The translations under genes and the position numbers were made by a program. Shown in pieces: positions 46,566 through 55,795 of a stretch of 64,000 nt of DNA (its first letter is position 1; the number at the start of each line of letters is the position of its first letter). This stretch comes from Acidobacteriota bacterium (lineage in GTDB: Bacteria > Acidobacteriota > Blastocatellia > Pyrinomonadales > Pyrinomonadaceae): contig JAIVJI010000010.1 in the NCBI GenBank assembly GCA_020200135.1, forward strand, positions 1-64,000. Reading direction: 5' to 3'. The notes below the pieces were generated by a model. That model was not told the DNA's origin. It did no database searches and was given only the letters and a program-made list of their open reading frames with translations.

Positions 46566-48266
46566 TTGCCCACGAAGACGCCCCCGCTCGCGGCCTTACT
46601 CGTCGCGCTGCTTTTAAACTTCAGCCCGAGGACGGCCGCGCAGGTGCGTCTGACCGACGTGACCGAGGCGGCCGGCGTCACCTTCCGCCACGTCGCCTCG
46701 CCCGAGAAGAAGTACATCGTCGAGTCGATGAGCGGCGGCGTCGCGCTCTTCGACTACGACGCGGACGGCTGGCTCGACCTCTTCCTCGTCAACTCGCTCA
46801 CGGTCGACCTCGTCAAGTCGAATGGGAAGACCCGCAGCGCGCTCTACCGCAACCAGGGCGACGGCACCTTCCGGGACGTGACCGACCGCGCGGGGCTCGC
46901 CGACGTGGGCTGGGGGATGGGCGCGGCCGCCGGCGACTACGACAACGACGGCCGCACCGACCTCTACGTCACCTGCCTCGGTCCCAATCGTCTTTATCGC
47001 AACAACGGCGACGGCACTTTCGCCGACGTGACCGCGAAGGCGGGCGTCTCCGACCCGCGCTGGTCTACGGGCGCGGCCTTCGTCGATTACGACAACGACG
47101 GCCGGCTCGACCTCTTCGTCGCCAACTACGTCGACTTCGACGTCGGCCGCCTGCCCGAGTTCGGCAGGGGGAAGACGTGCCAGTACAAGGGCATCGCCGT
47201 GCAGTGCGGCCCTCGGGGCTTGCCCGGCGCGGGCGACTCGCTCTTCCGCAACAACGGCGACGGCACCTTCACCGAGGTCTCGAAGAAGGCGGGCGTCGCC
47301 GACCCGCAAGGCTTCTACGGCCTCGGCGTCGTCTGCTCGGACTTCGACGAGGACGGGCTGACCGACATCTTCGTCGCCAACGACTCGACGCCCAACTTCC
47401 TCTACCACAACCAGGGCGACGGCACGTTCAAGGACGTGGGCTTCGTCTCGGGCACGGCCGTCAACGAGAACGGGAGCGAGCAGGGGAGCATGGGCGTCGC
47501 CGTCGGCGACTACGACCACGACGGTCGCTTCGACATCTTCGTCACCAACTTCGCCGACGAGTACAACACGCTCTACAAGGGCGCCGCCCGGCTCAACTTC
47601 TCGGACGTCTCATACGCGGCCAAGCTCGCGGAGGTGGCGCTCCCCTTGGTCGGCTGGGGGACCGAGTTCTTCGACTACGACAACGACGGCTGGGTGGACC
47701 TCTTCGTCGCCAACGGCCACGTCTACCCGCAGCTCGAAAATTACAAGCAGCGCAAGCTCCTCCACCGCAACAACCGCGACGGCACCTTCACCGAGACCGC
47801 CGCGCAGGCGGGCGCCCCCCTCGCGGAGAAGCGCGCCGCGCGCGGCACCGCCTTCGGCGACATCGACAACGACGGCGACGTCGACCTCGTGGTCGGCGAC
47901 CTCGACGGCCCGCCGCAGGTCTTACGCAACGACGGCGGCAACGCCGCCGGCAGCGCCGTCCTCGTCCGCCTCGTCGGGACGAAGGCCAATCGTGACGCCG
48001 TCGGCGCGCGTGTTAAAATCGCCGCCGGCGACCTCGTCCAGATAGACGAGGTGCGCAGCGGCGCGAGCTACATCTCGCACAGCGACCTGCGGCTCCACTT
48101 CGGGCTCGGCGCGCGGACGAAGATAGATTCTATCGAGGTGCGCTGGCCCGGCGGCGCGGTCGAGCGGATAGCGGGCGCGCCCGCCAACAAAATCCTGACC
48201 GTCAAGGAAGGGCAGGGGCTCGTCGAGCAGAAGGATTTTAATCGCACCGCCGCGCCGCGCCGCTGA
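46566..48266 (+). CDS. CRTAC1-type FG-GAP/ASPIC-UnbV protein 1
   Basis: 566 residues from a TTG. Signal peptide ([21 protein letters not shown]), then FG-GAP/VCBS propeller blades, each with a D-x-[DN]-x-D-G loop ([66 protein letters not shown]), and a C-terminal ASPIC/UnbV domain ([28 protein letters not shown]). Such proteins are extracellular or outer-membrane-associated and are thought to bind ligands through calcium-rich loops. It is paired with the preceding TPR gene and paralogous to the proteins at 49670 and 18252. Confidence 0.92.
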   Translation: MPTKTPPLAALLVALLLNFSPRTAAQVRLTDVTEAAGVTFRHVASPEKKYIVESMSGGVALFDYDADGWLDLFLVNSLTVDLVKSNGKTRSALYRNQGDGTFRDVTDRAGLADVGWGMGAAAGDYDNDGRTDLYVTCLGPNRLYRNNGDGTFADVTAKAGVSDPRWSTGAAFVDYDNDGRLDLFVANYVDFDVGRLPEFGRGKTCQYKGIAVQCGPRGLPGAGDSLFRNNGDGTFTEVSKKAGVADPQGFYGLGVVCSDFDEDGLTDIFVANDSTPNFLYHNQGDGTFKDVGFVSGTAVNENGSEQGSMGVAVGDYDHDGRFDIFVTNFADEYNTLYKGAARLNFSDVSYAAKLAEVALPLVGWGTEFFDYDNDGWVDLFVANGHVYPQLENYKQRKLLHRNNRDGTFTETAAQAGAPLAEKRAARGTAFGDIDNDGDVDLVVGDLDGPPQVLRNDGGNAAGSAVLVRLVGTKANRDAVGARVKIAAGDLVQIDEVRSGASYISHSDLRLHFGLGARTKIDSIEVRWPGGAVERIAGAPANKILTVKEGQGLVEQKDFNRTAAPRR

Positions 48267-48295
48267 CCCTCCCTGAACCGAACACGAAAGAGAAG

Positions 48296-49657
48296 ATGTT
48301 CGACGCGCAGGCCAAACTCTCAGCCGTCACGCTCTGCCTCCTGCTCTTCGTCGCGCACGCGCGCGCGCAAGGGCCGGCGGCCGCGCGGCAGGGTCGGCTT
48401 GAGCAGGCGGCGGCGCACATCGCGGCCGACCGGCTCGCGGAGGCCGAGCAGCAGCTGGACGCCATGTTGAAGGCGGCGCCGTCGGACGTGCTCGCGCTCA
48501 ACCTGCTCGGCACGGTGCGCGCCAAGCAGGGGCGGCTCGAAGAGGCCGAGGCGCTCTTCCTGCGCGCGGTGCGCGCCGACCGGCGCTTCGTCGGCGCGCG
48601 GATGAACCTCGCCTACCTCTACCTGCTCAAGGGCGCGCCGGAGAAGACGGCCGCGGAGCTTCGCGAGGTCTTGCGGCTCGACCCCGCGAACATGGACGCC
48701 GCCGACAGGCTGGCGCGGCTCGTCTGCGCGCTCGAGTCGGGGCTCGAAGAGTGCGTGCGCCTCGTCGAGGGCGAGCGGGGCGCCGGGAGGCTGACGCCCG
48801 CGCTGGCGCTGCTCCTCGGCGACGCGTACCTGAGGAAGAATGATTTGAGTCGCGCGGAGGAGTTGTACCTTCGTGTGCTCGGCTCTCTCGCGACGAGCGC
48901 CGAGGCGCAGGTCGGCATGGCGCTCGTCAGCCAGGCCCGCGGCGACGCGCGCGCGGCCGCGCTCCACCTCACGCGCGCGCGCGAGTCGGTCGGCGACGCG
49001 CCCGAACTGCTCTACCGCTTCGCCGTCGCCGCACTCAAGTCGGGGATGTACGCGGAGGCGCAGGAGGCGCTGGAGCGCGCCGCGCGGCTCGCGCCCGCGG
49101 ACGCGGCCTACCGCGTGGCGCTCGGCGCGGTCTGGCTCAAGAAGCCCGACCTCTTCGAGGCCGAGCGCGCCTTCCGCGAGGCGCTGCGGCTGAGTCCCGA
49201 CGAGCCGCGCGCGCTGATGTATCTGGGCTACACGCTGCTCAAGCAGAAGAAGACGGCCGAGGCGCGCGGGCTGCTTGAAAGAAGCGCGCGCAATGATGCG
49301 ACCTCGGCCGAGACCTTCTACTACCTGGGGCTCGCCGCGCAGGAGCAGGCCGACGACGCGGCGGCGGTCGAGTACTTCGGGACGGCCGTGCGCCTCCTGC
49401 CGACCTACGCGCGCGCGCACGTCGCGCTCGGCTCGGTCTTCCTCAAGCTCAAACAGTACCCGAAGGCGCAGGCCGCGCTCGAAGCCGGGGTCACGCTCGA
49501 CCCCGACGACTCGAAGGCGCACTACAACCTCGCGCGGCTCTACGCGCAGCTCAAGGACCCGAAGCGCGCGCGCGCCGAGATGGAGATCGTCGAGCGGCTC
49601 AAGAGCGAGGGCAAGGCGCGGGAAGACGACTCGGCCGCGCCGCCGGGGCCGCGCTGA
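48296..49657 (+). CDS. Secreted tetratricopeptide-repeat protein 2
   Basis: 453 residues. Signal peptide (LSAVTLCLLLFVAHARAQ), then repeated TPR units throughout (ALNLLGTVRAKQGRLEEAEA, ARMNLAYLYLLKGAPEKTA, AHYNLARLYAQLKDPKRAR). Shorter than the TPR protein at 44311 but the same architecture and place: between two CRTAC1 genes with short spacers (29 bp upstream, 12 bp downstream). Likely co-transcribed and periplasmic. The C-terminus is charged and low-complexity (EDDSAAPPGPR). Confidence 0.86.
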   Translation: MFDAQAKLSAVTLCLLLFVAHARAQGPAAARQGRLEQAAAHIAADRLAEAEQQLDAMLKAAPSDVLALNLLGTVRAKQGRLEEAEALFLRAVRADRRFVGARMNLAYLYLLKGAPEKTAAELREVLRLDPANMDAADRLARLVCALESGLEECVRLVEGERGAGRLTPALALLLGDAYLRKNDLSRAEELYLRVLGSLATSAEAQVGMALVSQARGDARAAALHLTRARESVGDAPELLYRFAVAALKSGMYAEAQEALERAARLAPADAAYRVALGAVWLKKPDLFEAERAFREALRLSPDEPRALMYLGYTLLKQKKTAEARGLLERSARNDATSAETFYYLGLAAQEQADDAAAVEYFGTAVRLLPTYARAHVALGSVFLKLKQYPKAQAALEAGVTLDPDDSKAHYNLARLYAQLKDPKRARAEMEIVERLKSEGKAREDDSAAPPGPR

Positions 49658-49669
49658 GCGACGACCGAC

Positions 49670-51346
49670 GTGAAGGCAAAACACGCCAACACACTGCTCG
49701 CACTCCTCCTGCTCGCGTCGGCGCACGGCGCGGCGGCGCGGCAGGCCGCGCCGCCGAAGCGGCCGCCCGTCGCCTTCGCCGAGGTGCCCGCGAAGGCGAG
49801 CGGCATCAACTGGGTTCACAACAACGCGCACTCGCCCGAGCGCTGGCTGCCCGAGACGGTCGGCGCGGGCTGCGCCTTCCTCGACTACGACGGCGACGGG
49901 TGGATGGACATCTACCTCGTCAACAGCGGCCCCTCAGACTTCTACGCGCCGACGGCGCCCCTCAGGAACGCGCTCTACCGCAACAACCGCGACGGCACTT
50001 TTAGCGACGTGACGGACAGGGCCGGCGTCGCGGGCGGCACCTTCGGCATGGGCGCGGCGGCGGCCGACTACGACGGCGACGGGCGGCAGGACCTCTACGT
50101 CACCTCGTACGGCCGCAACATCCTCTACCGCAATAACGGCGACGGCACGTTCGCCGACGTGACGGCGAAGGCGGGCGTCGCCGCGCCGGGCTGGTCGACG
50201 TGCGCGACGTGGCTCGACTACGACGCGGACGGCCGCCTCGACCTCTTCGTCTCCAGCTTCGTCTTCTACGACAAGACGCAGAACCTCTACTGCACCGACG
50301 AGTCGAAGCGGCGCTACTACTGCGTCCCGCGCTTCTTCAAGCCGGCGGCGTCGCGGCTGTTCCGCAACAAGGGCGACGGCACCTTCGCCGACGCGAGCCG
50401 CGAGTCGGGCATCGCCGACTCGCCGGGCAAGTCCTTCGGGGCGGTCGCGACCGACGTCAACAACGACGGGCTCATCGACCTCTTCGTCGCCAACGACACG
50501 ATGCCCAACTTCCTCTTCATCAATAAGGGCGGGGGCAAGTTCGAGGAGGAGGGCCTGGGGGCGGGCGTCGCCTACAGCGAGGCCGGCCGCCCGCGCTCGG
50601 GGATGGGCGTGGACGCGGGCGACTTCGACGGCGACGGCTGGCAGGACCTCTTCGTCGCCAACATCGACCAGGAGTTCTTCAGCCTCTACCGCAACCAGAA
50701 GGACCTCACCTTCACGGACGAGCCGGGCGAGATAGCGCCGGCCACGCAGCTCCTCTCGGGGTGGGGTTTGAAGTTCTTCGACTACGACAACGACGGCGAC
50801 GCAGACCTCCTGCTGGCCAACGGCCACCCGGACGACCTCATCGAGATGCGCGTCGCGCGCGTCAAGTACCGCGAGCCGCTTCTGATGTTCGAGAACACGA
50901 GGCGGTCTTACAAAAACGTCTCGGCGCATTCGGGCGCGGTCTTCGCGCGCGACTTCTCGGGGCGCGGCCTCGCCGTCGGCGACTACGACAACGACGGCGA
51001 CCTCGACGCCCTGCTCTCGAACAACGGCGAGCCGCCGGTGCTTCTGCGCAACGACGGCGGGAGCCGGGGCAACTGGCTCGGGCTTCGTCTGGTGGCGACG
51101 AAGAGCAACCCGGCGGCGGTCGGCACGCTTATCACATGGCAGGCGGGAGGCGTGAAGCGGACGCGCCTGAAGACCGGCGGCGGCAGCTACCTCGCCTCGC
51201 ACGACCCGCGCGAGGTGCTGGGCCTCGGCGAGGCCGCGAAGGCCGACGCGGTCGAGATACGCTGGCCGAGCGGCAAGGTCGACAGGCTCGTCGGCCCGCC
51301 CGCCAACAGATACGTCACGGTCGTCGAGGGCGAAGGCATCAAGTGA
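49670..51346 (+). CDS. CRTAC1-type FG-GAP/ASPIC-UnbV protein 2
   Basis: 558 residues from a GTG 12 bp after the TPR gene. Signal peptide ([19 protein letters not shown]), propeller blades with calcium loops ([77 protein letters not shown]) and a C-terminal ASPIC/UnbV domain ([21 protein letters not shown]). Also Cys-containing loop [12 protein letters not shown]. Paralogous to the protein at 46566; the pair TPR-CRTAC1 is thus duplicated. Confidence 0.92.
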   Translation: MKAKHANTLLALLLLASAHGAAARQAAPPKRPPVAFAEVPAKASGINWVHNNAHSPERWLPETVGAGCAFLDYDGDGWMDIYLVNSGPSDFYAPTAPLRNALYRNNRDGTFSDVTDRAGVAGGTFGMGAAAADYDGDGRQDLYVTSYGRNILYRNNGDGTFADVTAKAGVAAPGWSTCATWLDYDADGRLDLFVSSFVFYDKTQNLYCTDESKRRYYCVPRFFKPAASRLFRNKGDGTFADASRESGIADSPGKSFGAVATDVNNDGLIDLFVANDTMPNFLFINKGGGKFEEEGLGAGVAYSEAGRPRSGMGVDAGDFDGDGWQDLFVANIDQEFFSLYRNQKDLTFTDEPGEIAPATQLLSGWGLKFFDYDNDGDADLLLANGHPDDLIEMRVARVKYREPLLMFENTRRSYKNVSAHSGAVFARDFSGRGLAVGDYDNDGDLDALLSNNGEPPVLLRNDGGSRGNWLGLRLVATKSNPAAVGTLITWQAGGVKRTRLKTGGGSYLASHDPREVLGLGEAAKADAVEIRWPSGKVDRLVGPPANRYVTVVEGEGIK

Positions 51347-51397
51347 AACCCGCCGCAGTTTTCGGTCGAGAGTAAGTCATAAGTAATCGACCGCCGA

Positions 51398-51446
51398 GAC
51401 GCAAAGAGGCACGGCCGGGGCGCCCCCGGCCGTGCCTCTTTGCGTC
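51398..51446. terminator. Perfect 23-bp-stem terminator between converging genes
   Basis: The arm starting GACGCAAAGAGGCACGG and its exact reverse complement (23 bp each) flank a 3-base loop (cgc), followed on plus by ttacctttcc. Unusually long and perfect; it terminates the TPR/CRTAC1 run and probably the converging gene. Confidence 0.85.
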
Positions 51447-51465
51447 TTACCTTTCCCCGGCCGGG

Positions 51466-52116
51466 CTACTTCGCCTTGGCCATCCGCTCGGCGTTGAGCT
51501 TGACGTTCTCGCTGAGCTCGATGATGTCGAGGAGTTCGCCGCCGGCCTTCGCGGGCTGCCGCGCGTCCACGACCTCGGGGTTCTTGAACATCGGGTTGCC
51601 GGTGAAGCTGTGGATGGTGTTGCAGAGCTTGACGAGAGCGCCCCTCATCGCGGCCTCGTCGTAGACGGGCCTCGCCGCGTCGTCCGCCTTCTCCTCCTCG
51701 GCCGACTTCTGGGGCGCGGGCTTCATCAGGAACGACTTCAGGCGGTGCGCGCGCTTGTTGATCTCCTCGGCCTGTTCGGCGAGCTGCCCGTAGTCGAACG
51801 GCTTCTTCGAGACGAGCAGGTCGACGAGGTCGTTGCGCACGAGCTGGATGCGCTTGAAGTCGTTCCTGGTCTGCTCGATGGCCGCCGCGAGCTGCTGCGG
51901 CGTCATCCCGCCGGCGGACGTGCCTATCTCGGCGCTGCGGAGCTTGGCCTCGCGGTACGTCCGCGCGTCGGTGTCGGCCCTCGGGCCTATGCCCCCCGGC
52001 CTGCCGCCCGCCTCCGGGGAGGGCGGCCCCGGCGGGACGCTCTGGCCCATAGCGGCGGCCGACGCGAACAGGACGAAGGCGGCGGCTGTGAGTGAACGTG
52101 TGGCGAAGTTCTTCAC
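51466..52116 (-). CDS. Secreted small helical protein, paralogue of the gene at 34609
   Basis: 216 residues from a GTG at 52116 preceded by SD aaggag. Signal peptide (RSLTAAAFVLFASAAAMGQ), Pro/Gly-rich stretch, then helices with the shared core QTRNDFKRIQLVRNDL and QLAEQAEEINKRAHRLKSFL, and a C-terminal ELLDIIELSENVKLNAERM. Function unknown; probably periplasmic. The family core is the same as at 34609-35154. Confidence 0.7.
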   Translation of the reverse strand: MKNFATRSLTAAAFVLFASAAAMGQSVPPGPPSPEAGGRPGGIGPRADTDARTYREAKLRSAEIGTSAGGMTPQQLAAAIEQTRNDFKRIQLVRNDLVDLLVSKKPFDYGQLAEQAEEINKRAHRLKSFLMKPAPQKSAEEEKADDAARPVYDEAAMRGALVKLCNTIHSFTGNPMFKNPEVVDARQPAKAGGELLDIIELSENVKLNAERMAKAK

Positions 52117-52186
52117 GACTCTACTCCTTACAAAAAAATCTCGCGGCGGGACGATACACCCGGCGATGGCCGCGAGCAAAACCGTT

Positions 52187-54474
52187 TTATCTTCTGCCCG
52201 GCCTCGGCACACGCCGCGCGGGCGAAGCGCCCGGCTGGAGCGTGAAGCGCTCGGTGAGCCCGCCGACCATCACGTCGAAGTCGCCCGGCTCGACCACCGT
52301 GCGGTTGTCCGCCCCGACGAAGGAGAGGTCTTCGGGTCGGAGCGTGAAAGTCAGCACGCGGCTCTCGCCCGGCTCAAGGTGGACCTTTGCGAAGCGGCGG
52401 ACGCGTTTGCCCGGCGGCGCGAGCGACGCCACCACGTCGCGCACGTAGAGGATGACCGTCTCCTTGCCCGCGCGCCGGCCCGTGTTGCGCACCGTCACGC
52501 TCACGCCGACCGTGCCGTTCCACGGCACCTGCTTACGGCTCAGGCGCAGGTCGCCGTAGGCGTAGGTCGTGTAGCTCTGCCCGTGGCCGAAGGCGAACTG
52601 CGGGTTGAAGGCCATGTTGCCGAAGCTCGTGGCCTCGGTCTCGAAGAGCTTGTGGTCGTAGTTGACGAGGCCGTTGGGCGTGCGCGGGTATGTGAAGGGC
52701 AGACGCCCGCCGGGGTTGTAGTCGCCCGCGAGCACGTCGGCCACCGCGACGCCGCCCTCGTTGCCGGGGTTCAGGGCGAGCAGGATGGCCGCGGACTTCT
52801 CCGCGATGCGGTTGATGACGCGCGGGCGGCCCTCGACCAGGACGAGCACGACGGGCTTGCCCGTCGCCTGGATGGCCTCGGCGAGGCGGAGCTGCACGTC
52901 GGGCAGGTTGAGGTCCGTGATGTTGCCGGGCGTCTCGGTGTAAGAGCCCTCGCCGAGGCAGAGGACGACCACGTCCGCCTCGCGCGCGGCGCGCACGGCC
53001 GCCGGGATGTCGACCTCCTCGTCGCGGTCGGTCGGCGTGCCGTTCGGGTTCGAGCCGGCGGGGCGCGTGATGCGCGTGCCTGGCTCGTAACGCAAGTTAG
53101 CGCCGAACTTGCCTTCGAGCGCCTGGAGGATGGTCGGCCGGTCTTTCGGGTAAAGTGACTCTTCCGAACCCCCTGCAGCGCCACGTCGCGCGAGGAGTTC
53201 TGCCCGACGACGCCCTTGAGCGAGGCGTCGGGACCGGGCCGGTCGAAGAGCCCCAGCTCGAACTTCACCAGCAGAATTCTGCGCACCGCCTCGTCGATGC
53301 GCGACATCGGCACCGAGCCGTCTTTGACTAAGCCGACGAGGATGTCGGCGAAGCTGTAGTCCGAAGGGACCATGCTCATGTCGATGCCGGCCATGACCGA
53401 CATGCGCGTGGCCTCGCGCTCGTCGGCCGCGACCTTCCACTGCGTGACCAGCTTCTTGATGTCCTCCCAGTCCGAGACGACGAAGCCCTTGAAGCCCAGC
53501 TCGCCGCGCAGGACGTCGGTCAGAAGGTGTTTGTTGACGTGGCCGGGCGTGCCGTTGATCTCGGCGGAGTTGACCATCACGGTGCGCGCGCCGGCTCGGA
53601 CGGCCGCCGCGAAGGTCGGCAGGAAGTACTCGCGCAGGTAGTTCTCGGGAATCCACGCGGGCGTGCGGTCGCGGCCGTTCAGGGGGTGGCTGTAGCCCAC
53701 GTAGTGCTTGAGGCTCGAAGCGACGCTCGTGTTCGCGGAGAGGTCCTGGCCTTCGAGCCCGCGCACGAAGGCGACGCCCAGCACGGTCGCCAGGTAAGGG
53801 TCTTCGCCGAACGTCTCGTAGAAGCGCGGCCACAGGGGTTGCCGGCCGATGTCGAGCACGGGCGAGAAGGACCAGGGGATGCCCGCGGCGCGCGTCTCGG
53901 CGGCGGCCAGCTCCTGCGAGCGCTGCATCAGCTCGGGGTTCCACGTCGCGGCCATGCCGATCTCCTGCGGGAAGAGCGTCGCGCCGCGCACGTAGTTCGC
54001 GCCGTGGATCGTGTCGATGCCGTAGATGACGGGTATCTTGAGCCGCGTGCGCCCGGCCGCCTCCTGTATCTGCCGGATGATCTCGTGCCAGGCGTCGACC
54101 GTGAGCGCCTGGCCGCTGACGTTGAGGACGGAGCCGACGCCGTACTTGACGACCGCCTTCTCGAGCTTCGCCGGGTCGATGCGGATGCTCTGGTCGGAGC
54201 CGCTCGTGACCATCCCGATCTCGAGCTGCGTCATCTGCCCGACCTTCTCCTCGAGCGTCATCCGCGCGACGAGCGCGTCGACGCGGCGCGCGAAGTCGGG
54301 CGGGCGCCTGAGGCGCAGGGCGCGCTGGAAGAAGGCGTCGCTGTCGGGCGTGTCGGCCGAGACGACGCCGCGCTCACCCTGCGCGGGTGGCGTGGCGGCG
54401 CGGGTTTGTTGCAGTTGTAGGCAAAAGGTCTGGAAACAGAGCAGCGTCGAGAGCAGGAGGGCGGTCGTTTTCAT
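52187..54474 (-). pseudogene. Glycoside hydrolase family 3, interrupted by a deletion and frameshift
   Basis: From the ATG at 54474 the frame gives a signal peptide, the GH3 barrel (EKVGQMTQLEIGMV, PVIYGIDTIHGANYV, SLKHYVGYSHPLNGRDRT) and nucleophile Asp335 in FVVSDWEDIKK, to DVALQGVRKS. At about 53155 the frame is lost. The C-terminal GH3 domain resumes in another frame at DRPTILQALEGKFGANL and continues (VVVLCLGEGSYTETPGNI, LPFTYPRTPNGLVNYDHK, FGHGQSYTTYAYGDL) to 52187. The segment with the LVLLKN and GG-W-T motifs of the domain (about 50 residues) is absent, so bases are deleted, not just shifted. The family are exo-beta-glucosidases. Confidence 0.92.
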
Positions 54475-54588
54475 GGCCGTCAGTTTGTCCTTAAGGAAGA
54501 GTCTTGAAGGAGCGCGCGCCGGCCATTCTCTTTTATCCGCCGCTTTTCTTCAAGCATTATTTTGTCGGGCGGCGGAACAAAAGGCGGA

Positions 54589-54625
54589 GGGGACCGGCTT
54601 CGCCTCGCGGCGGCAGGCCGGCCCC
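54589..54625 (-). terminator. Intrinsic terminator downstream of the gene at 54696
   Basis: GGGG-A-CCGGC pairs with GCCGG-CCCC across an 18-nt loop. Read on minus it is followed by tccgccttttgttccg. It ends the 54696-55127 gene in the 221-base spacer before the GH3 gene. Confidence 0.55.
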
Positions 54626-54695
54626 CTTCGCGTCGGGGAGAGAAGTTGACCCTGTCGCGCCGAGGGCGCCTGCCCCGCGCGGCCGTCGGACGGCT

Positions 54696-55127
54696 TCAGC
54701 GCGCGTACGCCATGACGGTGACGACTTCGTGCTTGACGTTGCGTGCGGCAGAGGCTGAGCCCCTACGCGACCGAGCGACCTCGCGACCCGCGGAGTCGCT
54801 CGAAGGCCAGACCTCCGCGAGGACGTAAGTCTCCGCGTACTTCCGGAAGACGAGCCGGGGCTCGGCCTCCTCCGCCGCGCCGCTCCCGATGGCCGAGGTC
54901 ATGACGACGGCGCCCGCGCCGGCGCGCGTGCTCCGAATCTCCCAGGCCGTGTATGAGTCCCGCCTGACGGGCTCGACCCTGTAGGTGCCGGCGGGGAGAA
55001 CCTTCTCGCCCGCGACGAAGTCGAACGGGATAAGGATGACCGTGCGGCGCGCGGACTGCGCGTATGACGTGGCCGCGAGGGTGAATAAAAGCGCCAGCAC
55101 GGGTATGAATCTATGAATGTATCGCAT
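54696..55127 (-). CDS. Secreted protein of a small acidobacterial family (LPAGTYRV type)
   Basis: 143 residues. Signal peptide (IPVLALLFTLAATSYAQ) then a beta-rich domain with ILIPFDFVAGEKVLPAGTYRVEPV, a strand AVVMTSA, and EPRLVFRKYAETYVLAEVW. This pattern recurs in Acidobacteria as small exported proteins of unknown function. It ends in a short basic tail. A good SD (aggaggt) precedes the ATG. Confidence 0.75.
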   Translation of the reverse strand: MRYIHRFIPVLALLFTLAATSYAQSARRTVILIPFDFVAGEKVLPAGTYRVEPVRRDSYTAWEIRSTRAGAGAVVMTSAIGSGAAEEAEPRLVFRKYAETYVLAEVWPSSDSAGREVARSRRGSASAARNVKHEVVTVMAYAR

Positions 55128-55441
55128 GACGACCTCCTGGCAAGTCCCTCGTATGAGCGTTCACAGCGGCCCCACAGCCGCCTCATCCCTTTAACGCGTA
55201 AGGAAAATCAGAAGGGGATCACCCGCGCGAATTTTTTGACCGGCAAATAGACAGGGGCAGCCACGCGGGGTTCTTTTGTGGAATTCGTGGAAGGTCAGCA
55301 AAAACTGTTGCATTCTACGGCGTGCGAGGTTACTCTCCCGCCCGTGGGCGTCGCCTCTACGTTCAGACTCTCACGACAGAACAAGCACACTAATACTTAG
55401 CCGCCACTAGGCAGCTTGCCCCGTCTATGATGGCGTGCGAC
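55128..55441. other. Non-coding spacer with lower GC
   Basis: 314 bases with no supported gene. AT-richer than the surroundings, with runs such as gaattttttgacc and gcaaaaactgttgcat. A weak hairpin AGCCGCC-ACTA-GGCAGCT (55399-55416) could end the small peptide transcript on minus. It may be decayed sequence at the edge of the 55.2-57.3 kb patch. Confidence 0.5.
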
Positions 55442-55675
55442 TTAGAGCAGCGACGGCAAGAGCGCGAGCAGGTCTAGCGCGGTCTGCGTCAGGATGTCCG
55501 ACGCGCCGGGCGTAGATATATCGCCGTTAAGCGTCGCGTTGTCCGCCGGCTCTTCAACGACGGTCGCCGGTTGTGGCGGCGGCGTCGTAGGCGAGCCGGG
55601 GGTACCCATTTCCCCCGCAAGCGCGGGGCAGCTAAAGGCCAGCAGTAAAGCGGCCGTTATCAGAGTTTTCCGCAT
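55442..55675 (-). CDS. Small secreted peptide precursor with two TPG motifs
   Basis: 77 residues. A clear signal peptide (RKTLITAALLLAFSCPALA, cleavage predicted after residue 20), then a mature part of about 57 residues rich in Pro, Thr and Ala. Two copies of a short motif are seen: G-E-M-G-T-P-G at the mature N-terminus (21-27) and G-D-I-S-T-P-G (51-57). The end is a hydrophobic helix (TQTALDLLALLPSLL). No cysteine remains in the mature part. It is divergent from the TPR/Fis-HTH gene with 120 bases between. No family is recognised; a signal or surface peptide is an inference. SD-like ggagaaagaaag. Confidence 0.7.
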   Translation of the reverse strand: MRKTLITAALLLAFSCPALAGEMGTPGSPTTPPPQPATVVEEPADNATLNGDISTPGASDILTQTALDLLALLPSLL

Positions 55676-55716
55676 CGCTCTTTCTTTCTCCAGGTAATGA
55701 GTTGTCTAGTGGTTCC

Positions 55717-55773
55717 GCCGTCTATCCCGCGAGGGTATGACGGCGTTTTTCGTAATAGCCGAAAGTTCGGCTA
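55717..55773. promoter_or_regulatory. Palindromes in the peptide/regulator divergent spacer
   Basis: A perfect TAGCCGAA-AG-TTCGGCTA palindrome (55756-55773) lies 23 bases before the TPR/HTH start. An imperfect GCCGTC...GACGGC repeat lies at 55717-55744. The same 8-mer TAGCCGAA recurs at 57217-57224, just past the regulator gene. This is a plausible operator for the divergent pair. Confidence 0.5.
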
Positions 55774-55795
55774 ACACAGGAAGGACTTACCTCAC

